In this document: positions 32,018 through 45,281 of the stretch, piece by piece
Layout: every line of letters begins with the position of its first letter
How positions within the stretch are numbered: position 1 is the stretch's first letter
Assembly: GCA_028223395.1 (NCBI GenBank)
Contig: JAOIUG010000006.1
Span: forward strand, 1-64,000
Direction: 5' to 3'
Origin: Shewanella sp.
GTDB lineage: Bacteria > Pseudomonadota > Gammaproteobacteria > Enterobacterales > Shewanellaceae
Length of the DNA: 64,000 nt
The notes under the pieces: generated by a model
What the model saw: the letters and a program-made list of their open reading frames with translations, nothing else
Told to the model about the DNA's origin: nothing
The model's database searches: none
Position numbers and translations under genes: made by a program

Positions 32018-32899
32018 TTATTTACGTATGCCTGTCAAGCGGCACCAGTCGTCTTTGTGAGCAGGTGCGTCCATCTCAAACCATTGGCTGTAGAATGTTG
32101 AAATTTCTTCAGCTTGCTCGCTGAGCAAACCTGACAGGGCGAGTTGACCGCCTGATTTGACTTTTTCGGCCATTAAGGGCGCAAGTTCTCGCAGTGGGCC
32201 TGCAAGAATGTTGGCAACGAGGATGTCGGCAATGAGGCCTTGCGGCTGATCTTCTGGCAGGTATAGGGCAAGTTGATCTTCAACGCCGTTACGCTCTGCA
32301 TTTGCTTTTGAGGCTTCTATCGCTTGGTAGTCGATATCAACGCCGGTGACTTTTTCTGCGCCAAGTTTCAGGGCGGCTACGGCTAAAATACCTGAGCCAC
32401 AGCCAAAGTCGATCACTTCTTTATTGCGGTAATCTAAGCTGTCGAGCCATTCTAGGCACAGCGCTGTTGTGGGGTGAGTACCGGTACCAAAGGCCAAGCC
32501 GGGATCAAGGATCACGTTGACGGCGGTTGGGTCAGGGATCTCTCGCCAGCTGGGGCAGATCCATAAACGATCGCCAAATTTGATGGGGTGGAAGTTATCC
32601 ATCCATTCGCGTTCCCAGTCTTTATCTTCTACTTGCTCTATTTTGTAGCTGAAATTGTTGCCTAGGTAAGGCTGTAACTTGAGGCGTTCAACCACTGGGA
32701 TTAAGTCGTGATCAGCTTCAAACAACGCAATAATCACGGTGTGATCCCACAGCGGCGTTTCACCCAGCGTGGGTTCGTAGATCGGGTTATCTTTACCGTC
32801 TTCGAAGGTAATTGAAATTGACCCTTCTTCCATTAGCTGATCGCTCAGGGCGTCGGCATGGGGTCCATCGGTGTCAATTCTGAGTTGGATCCAAGGCAT
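32018..32899 (-). CDS. prmA: Ribosomal protein L11 methyltransferase
   Basis: [42 protein letters not shown]. Confidence 0.96.
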   Translation of the reverse strand: MPWIQLRIDTDGPHADALSDQLMEEGSISITFEDGKDNPIYEPTLGETPLWDHTVIIALFEADHDLIPVVERLKLQPYLGNNFSYKIEQVEDKDWEREWMDNFHPIKFGDRLWICPSWREIPDPTAVNVILDPGLAFGTGTHPTTALCLEWLDSLDYRNKEVIDFGCGSGILAVAALKLGAEKVTGVDIDYQAIEASKANAERNGVEDQLALYLPEDQPQGLIADILVANILAGPLRELAPLMAEKVKSGGQLALSGLLSEQAEEISTFYSQWFEMDAPAHKDDWCRLTGIRK

Positions 32900-33033
32900 G
32901 GGCTTTCTCGTTGGTTAGTTATTGCGGCGTATTGTAAACCATCTACTGGGTTTGCGTGAGGCTTTGGTAACGCCAAAGCTGTTTTCTGGCACAAATGACA
33001 ATGCGTTACTCGAGCGGCGGTTTAACGCAGGCA

Positions 33034-33064
33034 CAAAAAAACCGCATTAACTGCGGTTTTTTGT
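33034..33064 (-). terminator. Terminator after rho
   Basis: AAAAAACCGCA TTAAC TGCGGTTTTTT. Confidence 0.8.
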
Positions 33065-33079
33065 CAGCATTGCCAAGGG

Positions 33080-34345
33080 TTAAGTCTTGGCGCGCTTCAT
33101 TGCGGTGAAGAATTCATCGTTAGTTTTGGTCATGGCTAACTTATCGATAAGGAATTCCATGCCGGTCACTTCATCCATTGGGTTCAAGATTTTACGCAAG
33201 ATCCACATTTTCTGAAGTTCATCTGGCGTGGTGAGCTTCTCTTCACGGCGAGTGCCTGAGCGGTTGAAATCAATCGCGGGGAATACGCGTTTTTCAGCGG
33301 CTTTACGAGAAAGGTGTAACTCTTGGTTACCTGTCCCTTTAAATTCTTCGTAAATCACTTCGTCCATCTTAGAGCCGGTATCCACAAGCGCTGTCGCGAT
33401 GATAGTTAAGCTGCCGCCATGTTCGATGTTACGAGCGGCACCGAAAAAACGCTTAGGGCGGTGTAGTGCGTTGGCGTCAACACCACCGGTGAGTACTTTA
33501 CCTGATGAAGGGATCACTGTGTTATAGGCGCGGGCTAGACGAGTAATTGAGTCGAGTAAAATGACCACGTCTTTTTTATGCTCAACCAGGCGCTTGGCTT
33601 TTTCGATAACCATTTCTGCGACTTGTACGTGACGGCTTGCTGGCTCATCAAAGGTTGAAGCAATCACTTCACCTTTTACCATGCGTTGCATTTCGGTCAC
33701 TTCTTCTGGACGTTCGTCAATCAGTAGTACCATTAATACAACGTCGGGATTGTTGTAAGTAATGCTTTGCGCCATGTTTTGTAGCAACAGTGTTTTACCG
33801 GCTTTTGGCGGCGCAACAATCAAACCACGTTGACCTTTACCAATAGGTGAACATAAATCCAGAATACGTGAGGTAATATCTTCAGTTGAACCGTTACCGC
33901 GTTCCATACGCAAGCGCTCTTCGGCATGCAGCGGGGTTAGGTTTTCAAAAAGAATTTTATTACGAGAGTTTTCTGGACGGTCAAAGTTGACCTCAGTCAC
34001 TTTTAGCAGTGCAAAATAACGTTCACCGTCTTTAGGTGGGCGAATTTTGCCGAAGATACTGTCACCGGTACGCATATTAAAACGGCGAATTTGGCTCGGC
34101 GATACATAAATATCATCTGGACCCGCTAAGTAAGACCCATCAGAGCTACGTAGGAAGCCAAAACCGTCTTGTAAGATCTCAAGGACTCCGCCACCAAAAA
34201 TATCTTCACCGCTTTTGGCGTGGGCTTTTAAAATCGAGAAAATGATGTCCTGCTTGCGGGCTCGGGCCATATTTTCTAGCTTCATGTCTTGGGCTAGTTG
34301 TACTAAATCTGAAATCGATGTGTCTTTTAATTCTGATAAATTCAT
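33080..34345 (-). CDS. rho: Transcription termination factor Rho
   Basis: [53 protein letters not shown]. Confidence 0.98.
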   Translation of the reverse strand: MNLSELKDTSISDLVQLAQDMKLENMARARKQDIIFSILKAHAKSGEDIFGGGVLEILQDGFGFLRSSDGSYLAGPDDIYVSPSQIRRFNMRTGDSIFGKIRPPKDGERYFALLKVTEVNFDRPENSRNKILFENLTPLHAEERLRMERGNGSTEDITSRILDLCSPIGKGQRGLIVAPPKAGKTLLLQNMAQSITYNNPDVVLMVLLIDERPEEVTEMQRMVKGEVIASTFDEPASRHVQVAEMVIEKAKRLVEHKKDVVILLDSITRLARAYNTVIPSSGKVLTGGVDANALHRPKRFFGAARNIEHGGSLTIIATALVDTGSKMDEVIYEEFKGTGNQELHLSRKAAEKRVFPAIDFNRSGTRREEKLTTPDELQKMWILRKILNPMDEVTGMEFLIDKLAMTKTNDEFFTAMKRAKT

Positions 34346-34578
34346 CTTGGTGGGTCTTGTTTTTGCGTGACGATGCCATCTTTAATCAATGAAGTTGAAA
34401 CTTTTGAATATCGATTGGATAGCGAGAAGTGGGTTAGTTAGAATAGTTTCGGTTATTAAAGTAGCACTAACTGGACAGGGCGTCTATCAATTTAGTGAAA
34501 CCCGACACATTTTCTTGTTGAAGCTGTGCCGAGAATCACTCTAGCTGACTTTTATGAGGACGCGAGACCTCTTAAGTA

Positions 34579-34905
34579 TTACAGCTGTGCGTCAATAAAC
34601 TCTTTTAGTTGCGTCTTTGAAAGTGCGCCAACTTTGGTTGCTGTAAGCTCGCCGCCTTTAAACATTAGTAAGGTCGGGATGCTACGTACACCGTATTTAG
34701 CTGGTGATACACTGTTTTGATCGATGTTTAATTTTGCCACCGTGACTTTGCCTGCATACTCGTCTGCAACGTCATCTAAAATGGGGGCTATCATTTTGCA
34801 GGGACCACACCATTCAGCCCAAAAATCAACTAGTACAGGTAGTTCTGAGTTGATTACGTCGTTTTCGAAGCTATCGTCGCTTAGGTATACAATCTTGTCG
34901 CTCAT
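34579..34905 (-). CDS. trxA: Thioredoxin 1
   Basis: [33 protein letters not shown] start. Confidence 0.96.
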   Translation of the reverse strand: MSDKIVYLSDDSFENDVINSELPVLVDFWAEWCGPCKMIAPILDDVADEYAGKVTVAKLNIDQNSVSPAKYGVRSIPTLLMFKGGELTATKVGALSKTQLKEFIDAQL

Positions 34906-35312
34906 GTTGTTCTCCAGTTTGGCTGCCATTGCTGGTTTGTTAATGGCTTAACCTGTATATTGGGATGGTGAAATAGCTTTTCAAGCTAAAAGTTAATCAT
35001 TTAATAAAGCCGCTACTCTCGAGTATCGAAAAACGCTTTAGACAAGACGATGATTTATAGGCATAGTGAGCCTAAGTCAACGATGACTAACGCCTAAAAA
35101 CGTATTATATTCGCCTTAAGAGAACGCTCAATACACGCTAAAATTTCATCGCATCACCAGAAATAGAGGGAATAGTGATTCCGTCACCGATGCTGCAAAT
35201 ACCGTGAAAAACGTTTCTCTGAGTGTGTACCAATTATTCAGCAATAAATACGCCTACGTTATTTCAAACGATAGTGCTTTTTATTGCAACCTTTTATGGG
35301 TAAACCTGCGCT

Positions 35313-36626
35313 ATGAGCGAAACACATTTATCTACCAAAAAGTTTGCTGACTTTCCGCTACATTCTGATGTTCACCAGGCTCTTAATGAGGCTGGTTTTG
35401 AGTTTTGTACTCCGATCCAAGCGTTATCATTACCTATTTTATTAGCTAAAAAAGACATTGCAGGACAGGCACAAACGGGGACGGGTAAAACACTTGCCTT
35501 TTTGGTTGCAACATTTAACCACCTGTTAACTGAAGCGCCGCCTACTGAGCGTAAAATCAATCAACCTCGCGCCATTATCATGGCACCCACACGTGAGCTT
35601 GCCATTCAAATTGCTAAAGATGCCAATCTATTAGCTAAACATACTGGTCTTAAAGTCGGTATTGTTTATGGTGGTGAAGGTTATGAAGCACAACGTAAAG
35701 TGCTTGATAAAGGTATCGATATCCTGATTGGAACGACAGGTCGTATCATCGATTATGTTCGCCAGGGGGTGATTGATGTGAGTGCGATTCAAGCGGTGGT
35801 GCTTGATGAAGCGGATCGGATGTTTGATTTAGGCTTTATTAAAGACATTCGCTTCTTGTTTAGACGTATGCCAGATGCAAAATCTCGTTTAAATATGCTG
35901 TTCTCTGCAACGCTTTCAATGAAAGTGCAAGAACTGGCGTATGATCATATGAACGAGCCTGAAAAAGTTGAAATTGCGCCGAATGAGAAAACCTCTAAAA
36001 ATATTAAAGAGGAGATCTTCTATCCATCGATGGAAGAGAAGATGCCGTTGCTATTGTCTTTGCTCGAAGAAGATTGGCCTGAAAAAGCCATTGTGTTCTC
36101 AAATACCAAACACAGTTGTGAAAAAGTCTGGTCATGGCTTGAGGGAGACGGACATCGCGTTGGCTTGCTGACAGGTGACGTGCCGCAAAAGAAACGTTTG
36201 CGTATTCTTGAGCAATTTACAGAAGGCCTCATAGATGTGTTAGTCGCAACGGACGTCGCTGCACGTGGGCTGCATATTTCAGATGTCTCGCATGTTTATA
36301 ATTATGACTTACCTGACGACTGCGAAGATTATGTACATCGTATTGGCCGTACTGGACGTGCGGGCCAAAAAGGCGTGTCGGTGAGCTTTGCTTGTGAAGA
36401 ATATGCCTTGAACCTACCTGCAATTGAGAGCTACATTCAGCACTCCATTCCGGTGACATCTTACGACAGTGAAGCGTTGCTTGACGACATCCCCGCGCCA
36501 AAGCGTATTCATCGTAAGCCTAGCAATCACAGCCGTAATTCACGTGATCGTAGTGGCTCTCGTCCACAAGGTGGCCACCGTGGTAATGCACCACGTCGCC
36601 ATGATAAAACACGTCGACACTCGTAA
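35313..36626 (+). CDS. rhlB: ATP-dependent RNA helicase RhlB
   Basis: [31 protein letters not shown]; divergent from trxA. Confidence 0.95.
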   Translation: MSETHLSTKKFADFPLHSDVHQALNEAGFEFCTPIQALSLPILLAKKDIAGQAQTGTGKTLAFLVATFNHLLTEAPPTERKINQPRAIIMAPTRELAIQIAKDANLLAKHTGLKVGIVYGGEGYEAQRKVLDKGIDILIGTTGRIIDYVRQGVIDVSAIQAVVLDEADRMFDLGFIKDIRFLFRRMPDAKSRLNMLFSATLSMKVQELAYDHMNEPEKVEIAPNEKTSKNIKEEIFYPSMEEKMPLLLSLLEEDWPEKAIVFSNTKHSCEKVWSWLEGDGHRVGLLTGDVPQKKRLRILEQFTEGLIDVLVATDVAARGLHISDVSHVYNYDLPDDCEDYVHRIGRTGRAGQKGVSVSFACEEYALNLPAIESYIQHSIPVTSYDSEALLDDIPAPKRIHRKPSNHSRNSRDRSGSRPQGGHRGNAPRRHDKTRRHS

Positions 36627-36643
36627 CTAGAGGCTCTGCATCA

Positions 36644-37582
36644 ATGACTTCAGCTCGCTATGCAGCGATTACGTTAGGCTCAAATAGTTTTAATATGATG
36701 GTGGCTGAAACGGTTGACCATCATCCTAAAATTGTTGCCAAATATAAACGTAAAGTGCGTTTAGCAGAAGGTATAGAAGTGGACGGGTCGTTAAATTCGG
36801 CAGCGATAACGCGAGGTATTGATTGCCTCGCAATGTTCTCTGAGATGCTGATTAAAGAAGGGGTTTTTGCAGATAATGTAGCGATCATCGCGACGGCAAC
36901 CTTACGAGAAATTAGCAATGCTGACGATTTTTGTCAGCAAGCGCTCACAGTGTTACCTCATCCTATTCGTATTATTTCGGGTAGTGAAGAGGCGCAGTTA
37001 ATCTATCAAGGTATGGCGGCCACCACCGAAGGGTCGGGTCGACGTTTAGTCATTGATATTGGCGGTGCAAGTACCGAGTTTATTATCGGTGACGGTGATA
37101 ATATTTTACTTAAAACCAGTTTAGCGTTCGGCTGTGTGACCTTTAATCATCGTTTTTTTGATCAGTTTCCTTTCCAGAATTTGGATTTTGACCAAGTTAA
37201 AAACAGTGTCAAAGCAGCGTTAAGGAGTGATGAGCCACAGCTCACACATCTTGGCTGGCACAGTGTGGTTGGAGCTTCTGGCAGTGTGCAATCGGTTGTA
37301 GAACTGCTTAATGCCCGTGGTCAATCAGCGGTTATTAGTCTAGATGTTTTACATACACTCAAGCATGAAATTCTCACTCAAGAGTCAGCCTCAATGCTGA
37401 CTATTGTTGGCTTAAAACCAGAGAGAGCCCCAACCTTTGCAGCTGGCGTGGCAATACTGCTTGCACTGTTTGAACTGCTTAACATTGAAAAGTTATTTCT
37501 ATCCGGTGGCGCGCTAAGAGAAGGGCTTTTACACCAACTTGCCCAGCGCATTGTTACCGTACCGGCTTGTAAACTTAAATAG
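36644..37582 (+). CDS. Ppx/GppA phosphatase family protein (short form, 312 aa)
   Basis: AITLGSNSFNMMVAE; VIDIGGASTEFIIGDGD; follows rhlB; no C-terminal HD domain. Confidence 0.85.
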   Translation: MTSARYAAITLGSNSFNMMVAETVDHHPKIVAKYKRKVRLAEGIEVDGSLNSAAITRGIDCLAMFSEMLIKEGVFADNVAIIATATLREISNADDFCQQALTVLPHPIRIISGSEEAQLIYQGMAATTEGSGRRLVIDIGGASTEFIIGDGDNILLKTSLAFGCVTFNHRFFDQFPFQNLDFDQVKNSVKAALRSDEPQLTHLGWHSVVGASGSVQSVVELLNARGQSAVISLDVLHTLKHEILTQESASMLTIVGLKPERAPTFAAGVAILLALFELLNIEKLFLSGGALREGLLHQLAQRIVTVPACKLK

Positions 37583-38069
37583 CCGGCGATAATACAAATC
37601 CACACACTTTCCTCCAGGACTAGAATAAGGTTTGTTAAATTCATTTAGCACTGAATATGTCAGCGCTATTAGGCTATATGTACGGCGACTATATTCTCTA
37701 ATACTTGTAAGGAAACCGTAAATAGCCGCACCGTTTGTTTTGCATGTGCTTGTTACAAAGTTTTGCAAAGTCTTACAAAGTCTTACAAGATGTGTTTATA
37801 CCCCGCCCTTGCTGATAATAAGAACAACTCCATTGTATTAAAAGTGTTATTAAATGTTCGGAAAATGCATTCCTTTTTTAATTTGACTGTTTATTTGTGG
37901 TTTTAAATCAATTGCTTATGTTTTTTCTTTTGTTTTTTGTAACATGAAAAAATTAAAGGTTAAATATATTGTATAAAATAGCCCTTAAATGTTAGTGTGT
38001 TGTTGCAATATTTCTGCTTGATGAAATTTGCACGATAACTAATAACGATAGAGTTAAGGGAAATTAGGA

Positions 38070-41000
38070 ATGAACGGAAATAGCACTATAAAGCGATTTA
38101 CCGCTAGAAAAACACTTGCAGCACTTGCTGTTGGTTCTGTTTTAATGATGTCTACTCCAGCTGCAATCGCAGCTGATAAAGTCAATGGCACGATTGGTGG
38201 CCAGGTTTATGTCGGCTCTGGTGAGGAGCTACAAGGAGTATCTGTTGTTATCACACATGATACTAAAGGTTTGACACGAACTGTTACTACTGATAGCGAT
38301 GGTCGCTTTTCTATAAGATCGTTACCTATTGGTTTATATACTCTTAAATTTTTTAAGAACGGCTATGAAACACTAGAAGAAAAAAAATTAAGAATTAATG
38401 CAGGTCAACGTTCAACTATTGACGTTGAGATGTTATTGGCTGGCGTAGAGAGGATCTCTGTGACTGGCTCTAAAATCCGTAGATTGGATTTAGAGAACTC
38501 TTCAACCTCTTTGGTTATGACTGCGCAGGATCTAGAGCTTCTTCCTATTGCTTCTAATTTAGCCTCAGTAGCTTTACTTGCTCCAGGCACTTCTAGCGGA
38601 GATTCTGATTTCGGTAATCACGCATCATTTAATGGCGCATCGGTAGCTGAAAATGGATATTTCTTAAACGGTATTAATATAACCAATATCCGTACTGGTA
38701 TTGGTTATGTAGATTTACCTTGGGCTTCTATTTCCCAGATTAGCGTCATTAGTGGTGGTGTAAGCGCAGAATATGGTAACTTCATTGGCGGTGTTACTGA
38801 CTTAGTAAGTAAGTCTGGTGATAATGAATTTAATTTCGGAGTAGAAGTTAAGTATACTCCAAAGGACTTCCTTGATGGCGACTCTCCAGATGTATGGCTG
38901 AGTCAAGAAAATGATCCATCGTCGGCTTACATGGATGTTAACAATCAAGACGACACCTACGAAGAAACGGAAGCTAGTTTTTGGGCAAGTGGTGCAATTA
39001 TAGAAGATCATCTGTTTTTCTATGGTGTATATAACCCTAAATCTCAAAATGAAAACCGAGCCACTTCGGGTTCAATGATCAGGCGTGATACTACAGGGGA
39101 TTTCTGGTTAGGTAAGCTAGATTGGTATATTAATGATGACCATAGATTAGGAATAACGGGCTTTGGAAATGAGTTTGAGTGGGATGATGCGAGCGCAGCT
39201 TACAACGCTCAAACCAACAGAGTTATTGACGCAAGTGGGCAAGTATCTCCAGCAATAGCTGCAGGTCTGTATAAAAATGCCTCTAATGGGTTGTGGAGCC
39301 CATCTGCAGGCAACAAAAGCGGTGGCGAACTGTTTTCAGTTAATTACTCTGGAACGTTCACCGACTGGTTATCTGTATCGGCAGTATACGGTAAGTTGAC
39401 ACAGACACAGGAAACGATTAACCCTACAGCGGGTATTAATTACACCTATGATATTACGGGCCCTAGCCAGATTAATGTATTTAATTATGCGGCTATAAAT
39501 GATATCGATAAGCAAAAAGATACCAGAACAAACTTCCGTATTGATTTTGATATGGAGTTTGGTGATCACAATGTGAAACTTGGTTATGCAAATGAAAAAA
39601 TAGAAACATTTGATCACATCGTAGGTGCAGGTAGTGGCTGGAGAGCTGAAATTCGTCAGGTTACCAGTGATACTGATTGGACTGGCCTTGCAAATGGATC
39701 TTTTTACACTGCTAACCGAAAATTTGCTGTTCACGGCTCAACTGCTTCAACTTTGGAATCACTCTATATTCAAGATACTTGGTCTATAACGGACAACTTG
39801 GTTGTGAACTTAGGCTTACGTCATAGTGGCTTTAGTAATGAAAACAAGCAGGGTAATGAATATGTCTCTATGGAAAACCAGTTAGCTCCTAGAGTGGGTG
39901 TTAGTTATGACTTTATGGGTGATGGCTCTTCTAAACTGTCACTGAACTATGGTCGTTACTTCATGCCTGTTTCTCCTAATACCAACGTGCGTATGACTCT
40001 TGGAGAAACAAATAAATACGAGTATTTTGAAATTGACGGTATAGATCAGAACGGTGTACCAATTAGAGCTGACAATGGTAATGCGCCACTTTTATGGTCT
40101 AAAACTTATCAAGACGGTGTTCCTGCACAACCATGGGAAACAATGGCTGATGCTAAACTATCACCTATGTATTCAGACGAATATGCAATTGCGTATCAGC
40201 ATGAGTTAAACGATGATTGGGCTGCTGGTCTTCGCATGACTTACATCAATTTAGAATCATCAATTGAAGATGTTTCTATGATGTATGCTTTGAAAAACTT
40301 GCAAAAAAATGATCCTGAGGCATATAAGAAACTAGGTATTGATACGAGTAATACTGATCTATGGATAGCTTCTTTGATTAATCCAGGACAACCTGTACAC
40401 ATGAGAGGCGATCTAAATGGCGATGGTGTTATTGGTGATAACGAATACCATACGTTTAGCGCTGAAGAGCTAGGGTATCCTGAAGCTGAGCGTAAGTATC
40501 GTTCTATAGAACTGACATTAGATGGTAATGTCAATGAAGACTTTAAATTGAATGCTAGCTATACGTATTCTAGATCTGAAGGTAATACAGAAGGTCTGCT
40601 TAAGTCTGATAATGACCAAGCTGATCCGGGTTGGACACGTTCATTTGACTCTCCAGAGTTGACTGATAACTCGTATGGTCGCCTTCCAAATGATACTCCT
40701 CATAACTTTAAACTACGTGGTACTTACCGTGTGACTGACGAGCTTTCTGTTGGTTTTGTTTCAAGCATAGTTTCAGGTCGCCCAATCAATGCGTTTGGCT
40801 ACCACCCTACAGATGCTGGATCTTGTGCAACTAGTGTTTCTCAGTGCTGGGATAACGAGGATCCAAACTTCTATGTCAATGGTCAGCCATCAGAGCGTGG
40901 TAGTGCTGGTCGAACACCAACAATTTACAACTTTGATTTAAATGTACTTTACACTCAACAAGTTGGGCCTGGAGATTTGACGTTGCAAGCTAGTCTTTTC

Positions 41001-41147
41001 AACGTATTTAACTTCAAGTCAGTGACGCAAGTTGAAGAACAGTATGAAATTAATAAAACGATTGGTTCAGAAAACCCGAATTATGGTACGGGAACTAATT
41101 ATCAATCACCTCGATATGTGACGCTAACGGCTCGTTACGAGTTTTAA
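38070..41147 (+). CDS. TonB-dependent receptor, Oar-like with N-terminal carboxypeptidase-regulatory-like domain
   Basis: Signal peptide; IGGQVYVGSGEELQGVSVVIT... plug domain; C-terminal beta-strand ending YVTLTARYEF. Confidence 0.88.
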   Translation: MNGNSTIKRFTARKTLAALAVGSVLMMSTPAAIAADKVNGTIGGQVYVGSGEELQGVSVVITHDTKGLTRTVTTDSDGRFSIRSLPIGLYTLKFFKNGYETLEEKKLRINAGQRSTIDVEMLLAGVERISVTGSKIRRLDLENSSTSLVMTAQDLELLPIASNLASVALLAPGTSSGDSDFGNHASFNGASVAENGYFLNGINITNIRTGIGYVDLPWASISQISVISGGVSAEYGNFIGGVTDLVSKSGDNEFNFGVEVKYTPKDFLDGDSPDVWLSQENDPSSAYMDVNNQDDTYEETEASFWASGAIIEDHLFFYGVYNPKSQNENRATSGSMIRRDTTGDFWLGKLDWYINDDHRLGITGFGNEFEWDDASAAYNAQTNRVIDASGQVSPAIAAGLYKNASNGLWSPSAGNKSGGELFSVNYSGTFTDWLSVSAVYGKLTQTQETINPTAGINYTYDITGPSQINVFNYAAINDIDKQKDTRTNFRIDFDMEFGDHNVKLGYANEKIETFDHIVGAGSGWRAEIRQVTSDTDWTGLANGSFYTANRKFAVHGSTASTLESLYIQDTWSITDNLVVNLGLRHSGFSNENKQGNEYVSMENQLAPRVGVSYDFMGDGSSKLSLNYGRYFMPVSPNTNVRMTLGETNKYEYFEIDGIDQNGVPIRADNGNAPLLWSKTYQDGVPAQPWETMADAKLSPMYSDEYAIAYQHELNDDWAAGLRMTYINLESSIEDVSMMYALKNLQKNDPEAYKKLGIDTSNTDLWIASLINPGQPVHMRGDLNGDGVIGDNEYHTFSAEELGYPEAERKYRSIELTLDGNVNEDFKLNASYTYSRSEGNTEGLLKSDNDQADPGWTRSFDSPELTDNSYGRLPNDTPHNFKLRGTYRVTDELSVGFVSSIVSGRPINAFGYHPTDAGSCATSVSQCWDNEDPNFYVNGQPSERGSAGRTPTIYNFDLNVLYTQQVGPGDLTLQASLFNVFNFKSVTQVEEQYEINKTIGSENPNYGTGTNYQSPRYVTLTARYEF

Positions 41148-41198
41148 GTATACTCATATCAACAGTGTGTATTAAGCAGTAAAAGCTATCACATTATT

Positions 41199-41232
41199 AA
41201 TGCCAGTAAGTTAAGCTTGCTGGCATTTTTTA
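41199..41232 (+). terminator. Terminator after TonB receptor
   Basis: AATGCCAG ... CTGGCATTTTTT. Confidence 0.75.
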
Positions 41233-41597
41233 ATGAGAGTGTGATGATTATCCTGCTAACTCTTGAAAGTGTTTAATCGCAATTTAAAATGTATATAGAC
41301 TCTTTTTGGTGAGGCTTTAAGATCGTGGCTAATATTAGTTAATCACTACACCTAAATACACAAGGTAAATAGTCGCTAAATAGGCACCGCCACCATTTTT
41401 TTGACTATTAAATAAACGGAGACTAGACGTGTTAACTCGTTGCTTCACTGACAAAGACAAGTGATAGCGAGATAAATTTCAAACGAAAATATCAATATAA
41501 AGTGTACTGAGTACAGCCCATTAGTATACAGTCTTAACGCGTGTAAGCTTTCAGTTAACTTCCTCTAATAGAGTACGCTTTTGGTTGTTATATTGAA

Positions 41598-42137
41598 CTA
41601 TCTTTTTAAAATACTCATTAAGTCCTGCTCTAAACTCACTTCAGGCTTTTCAATAATACGCCCAAGCTCGTTATGGCCTTGTTCAACAATAATGGTTGGA
41701 ATACGGCTGAACTGATAGTGCTTAGCCAACCCTTGTGGATCTTCTTTCGCTCTATCAACGCCAATGAACTGCACGGTAATATTCGGGTTATTAACTTGCT
41801 CCATAACACGGATTAACCGCGGAGTTTCACGGTGACAATCTGGGCACCAAGTACCTATAATAACCGTGATTTCAGTCGGCTCCGTGATAGTTTGTAGTTG
41901 TGCAATAGTGGCTCGATCAGCTTTGTAATCGTTATATTCTTGGCTGAACCAGTCAAACACATTGAGTTGTTCGTTGGTCACTAATCCGGTTAAGATCACG
42001 TCTTGTTTCTCCTCGCTACAAGTGGCTATAAAGCCCTCTTGCTCGCCTTTTTCGAATGCACAACCACTGCTGGCCATGCTTTGGCTGCTAAAAAATAAAA
42101 CGGTGGTGGCAAGTAATGCTTTGACGTTATTGTGCAT
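41598..42137 (-). CDS. Thioredoxin-family secreted protein
   Basis: Signal peptide; TVIIGTWCPDCHRETPRLIRVM (CPDC). Confidence 0.75.
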   Translation of the reverse strand: MHNNVKALLATTVLFFSSQSMASSGCAFEKGEQEGFIATCSEEKQDVILTGLVTNEQLNVFDWFSQEYNDYKADRATIAQLQTITEPTEITVIIGTWCPDCHRETPRLIRVMEQVNNPNITVQFIGVDRAKEDPQGLAKHYQFSRIPTIIVEQGHNELGRIIEKPEVSLEQDLMSILKR

Positions 42138-42357
42138 GATTGTCTTGTTCACTTGAAGCAATGAATTTGACTTTATTCAATCACGTCTAAAGCGGGAGAT
42201 AAAGTGTGTTGAGACGAGGTGTTACGCAGATCACGAGCATATTATTGATTTAGTGGTTGATGTCACATTAAATCGATTTTGAGCTAACCCGCAACGGGAA
42301 GGCTTTGCGCTGCTAAAATATGCCACTGTGAGTCAGTGGCATTTTGTTGGTTTCGGG

Positions 42358-43392
<1,035 letters not shown>

Positions 43393-43403
43393 TCAGTCTT
43401 GCT

Positions 43404-45281
43404 TTAGACGTCATCGAGTTCAACGTTATAGAGTATGACGCGATTACGGCCTTCATTTTTCGCACGGTAAAGTGCTTTATCTGCCTGAGCTAATAGCAAG
43501 GTTGTGTGTTGGTCCGATGAGGCTATATCGACGCTCACTCCAATACTCACCGTTAGCGGAATAGTAATATCGCTCCAGCTTATCGGCAACTCAAAAATGG
43601 CTTTGCGGATTGATTCGGCAACTTGCAAAGCGCCTTCTTGATTGGTATTGGGCAGTATAATAGCAAATTCTTCACCGCCAAAACGTGACACTAAGTCTGT
43701 TGGTCGTTTTAACTGTTGTTTTAATCTGGTGGCAGTCATACGTAAAGCATGATCACCGGCGAGATGACCGTAAGTATCATTAATGGCTTTAAAGTGGTCA
43801 ATATCGAGCATGACGAGGGCGATGGGAGTATGTTGTCGACGACTGATCCGGCATTCTGCATGCAGCCGTCTATCGAAGCTATTTCTATTTTTGAGCCCGG
43901 TTAAACTATCAATGGTGGCTTGCTCTGTGAGTTTTTGATTGGCTTCGTTGAGTTCACGAAGCGCCACTTCAAGCTCGAGTGTACGCTCTTGTACAATTTG
44001 CCCTAATTGCTCACGGTTTCTGGCTTCAATACGCAGGGCTTCATCGCGCGCTTGTTTCACATTTTCTGCTTGTTGTAGCGCTTCTTGTTGGATCTGTAGC
44101 TTGGCTAAGCGCTCGTCATTGTACCGAATGGCTAATAAAGCAGCCATAAAGACGATTTCAAAACTCAGACCGAACAAGAAAGGGGTCGTGGTTTGTATAT
44201 CTAACTCTATATAGTCTAAATACATCAAGCCTGAAAGCAGTGCACCGCACATCATAGCTGACCAGCCTAGCGCGAATAACTTGGCTAACTTATGGCCTCT
44301 AAACCCTTGCAATAGAGCGATGTACATGAGCAACACGCTCGTCAGCATCATGGCCCATACATCTATCATTAGCGACAAGTGATAATCGAGAAATAAGCCT
44401 ACAGAGAGCAATAATAACGAGGCTGCAGCGCCAGTACGACACACCTCTAGCATCGCGGGGCTGTGGTATTTAAGTTGCATGACCTTTTCTGAGAATAAAA
44501 AGGCAAATGACATCGATATACACAGTAAAATTTGTAAAATGAACGTTTGTACAACTGGCAAGTGTGGCCAAAGAAAGCGAAAGCCTACTCCGTGTAAGGC
44601 GGTCACAAATAAGGTTAAAGACAGCACATAGCCTGCATAGTAGCTATAGCTGAATGAATGTGAAGTTAGCGCGATGAATAAACTGAAAAGGCCAATTGCG
44701 CAAAGAACACCGATTTGAAAGCCATAGATTAATGACTCTTTCTCGATATTTTGGTAATAGGCGTTATCGGTCCATAATTTTATGTCGAGACTTTCTGATC
44801 CTGTGGTGGTGATTTTAAAATAAAATGTTTGTAATTCTTTGCTTTTATTATTAAAAGGGTACGAAAAAGTGTTTGCGATAATAGGCCTTTTTGCAAAGGG
44901 GAGTGTATCGCCCATACGCGTTTTATAGAGCAGTCGATGTCGATTGAAATGGTATAACTCGATGAGATCTAAATGAGGGTTAATAAAAGACAACACTCTA
45001 TTGGTGGTGAAAGCGCCGTGGCTGTGTAGGCTGAATTTAACCCATAAGTGTTGGGTCTTTAAATCTTTTAGCGTCTCTTTTGATAGCTTTTGCCAGTGGG
45101 TTGCTGGCAATTGACGAATCTGTGAAATATCGCTGTCTTGCATCGCAGGCATCACATATAGCCAATTTTTTAAGTCCAACTCTGCTGGGGTATGACCATC
45201 GATGAAAAGAACATCCTCAGCATTTGTCAGGCATGAGAATAACAACAGCGCGAGCGATATAAAGCGAGTAATGGATAACAT
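43404..45281 (-). CDS. 7TMR-DISM sensor diguanylate cyclase
   Basis: DISMED2-like periplasmic domain, 7 TM segments, GGDEF domain with RFGGEEFAIILPN. Confidence 0.88.
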   Translation of the reverse strand: MLSITRFISLALLLFSCLTNAEDVLFIDGHTPAELDLKNWLYVMPAMQDSDISQIRQLPATHWQKLSKETLKDLKTQHLWVKFSLHSHGAFTTNRVLSFINPHLDLIELYHFNRHRLLYKTRMGDTLPFAKRPIIANTFSYPFNNKSKELQTFYFKITTTGSESLDIKLWTDNAYYQNIEKESLIYGFQIGVLCAIGLFSLFIALTSHSFSYSYYAGYVLSLTLFVTALHGVGFRFLWPHLPVVQTFILQILLCISMSFAFLFSEKVMQLKYHSPAMLEVCRTGAAASLLLLSVGLFLDYHLSLMIDVWAMMLTSVLLMYIALLQGFRGHKLAKLFALGWSAMMCGALLSGLMYLDYIELDIQTTTPFLFGLSFEIVFMAALLAIRYNDERLAKLQIQQEALQQAENVKQARDEALRIEARNREQLGQIVQERTLELEVALRELNEANQKLTEQATIDSLTGLKNRNSFDRRLHAECRISRRQHTPIALVMLDIDHFKAINDTYGHLAGDHALRMTATRLKQQLKRPTDLVSRFGGEEFAIILPNTNQEGALQVAESIRKAIFELPISWSDITIPLTVSIGVSVDIASSDQHTTLLLAQADKALYRAKNEGRNRVILYNVELDDV

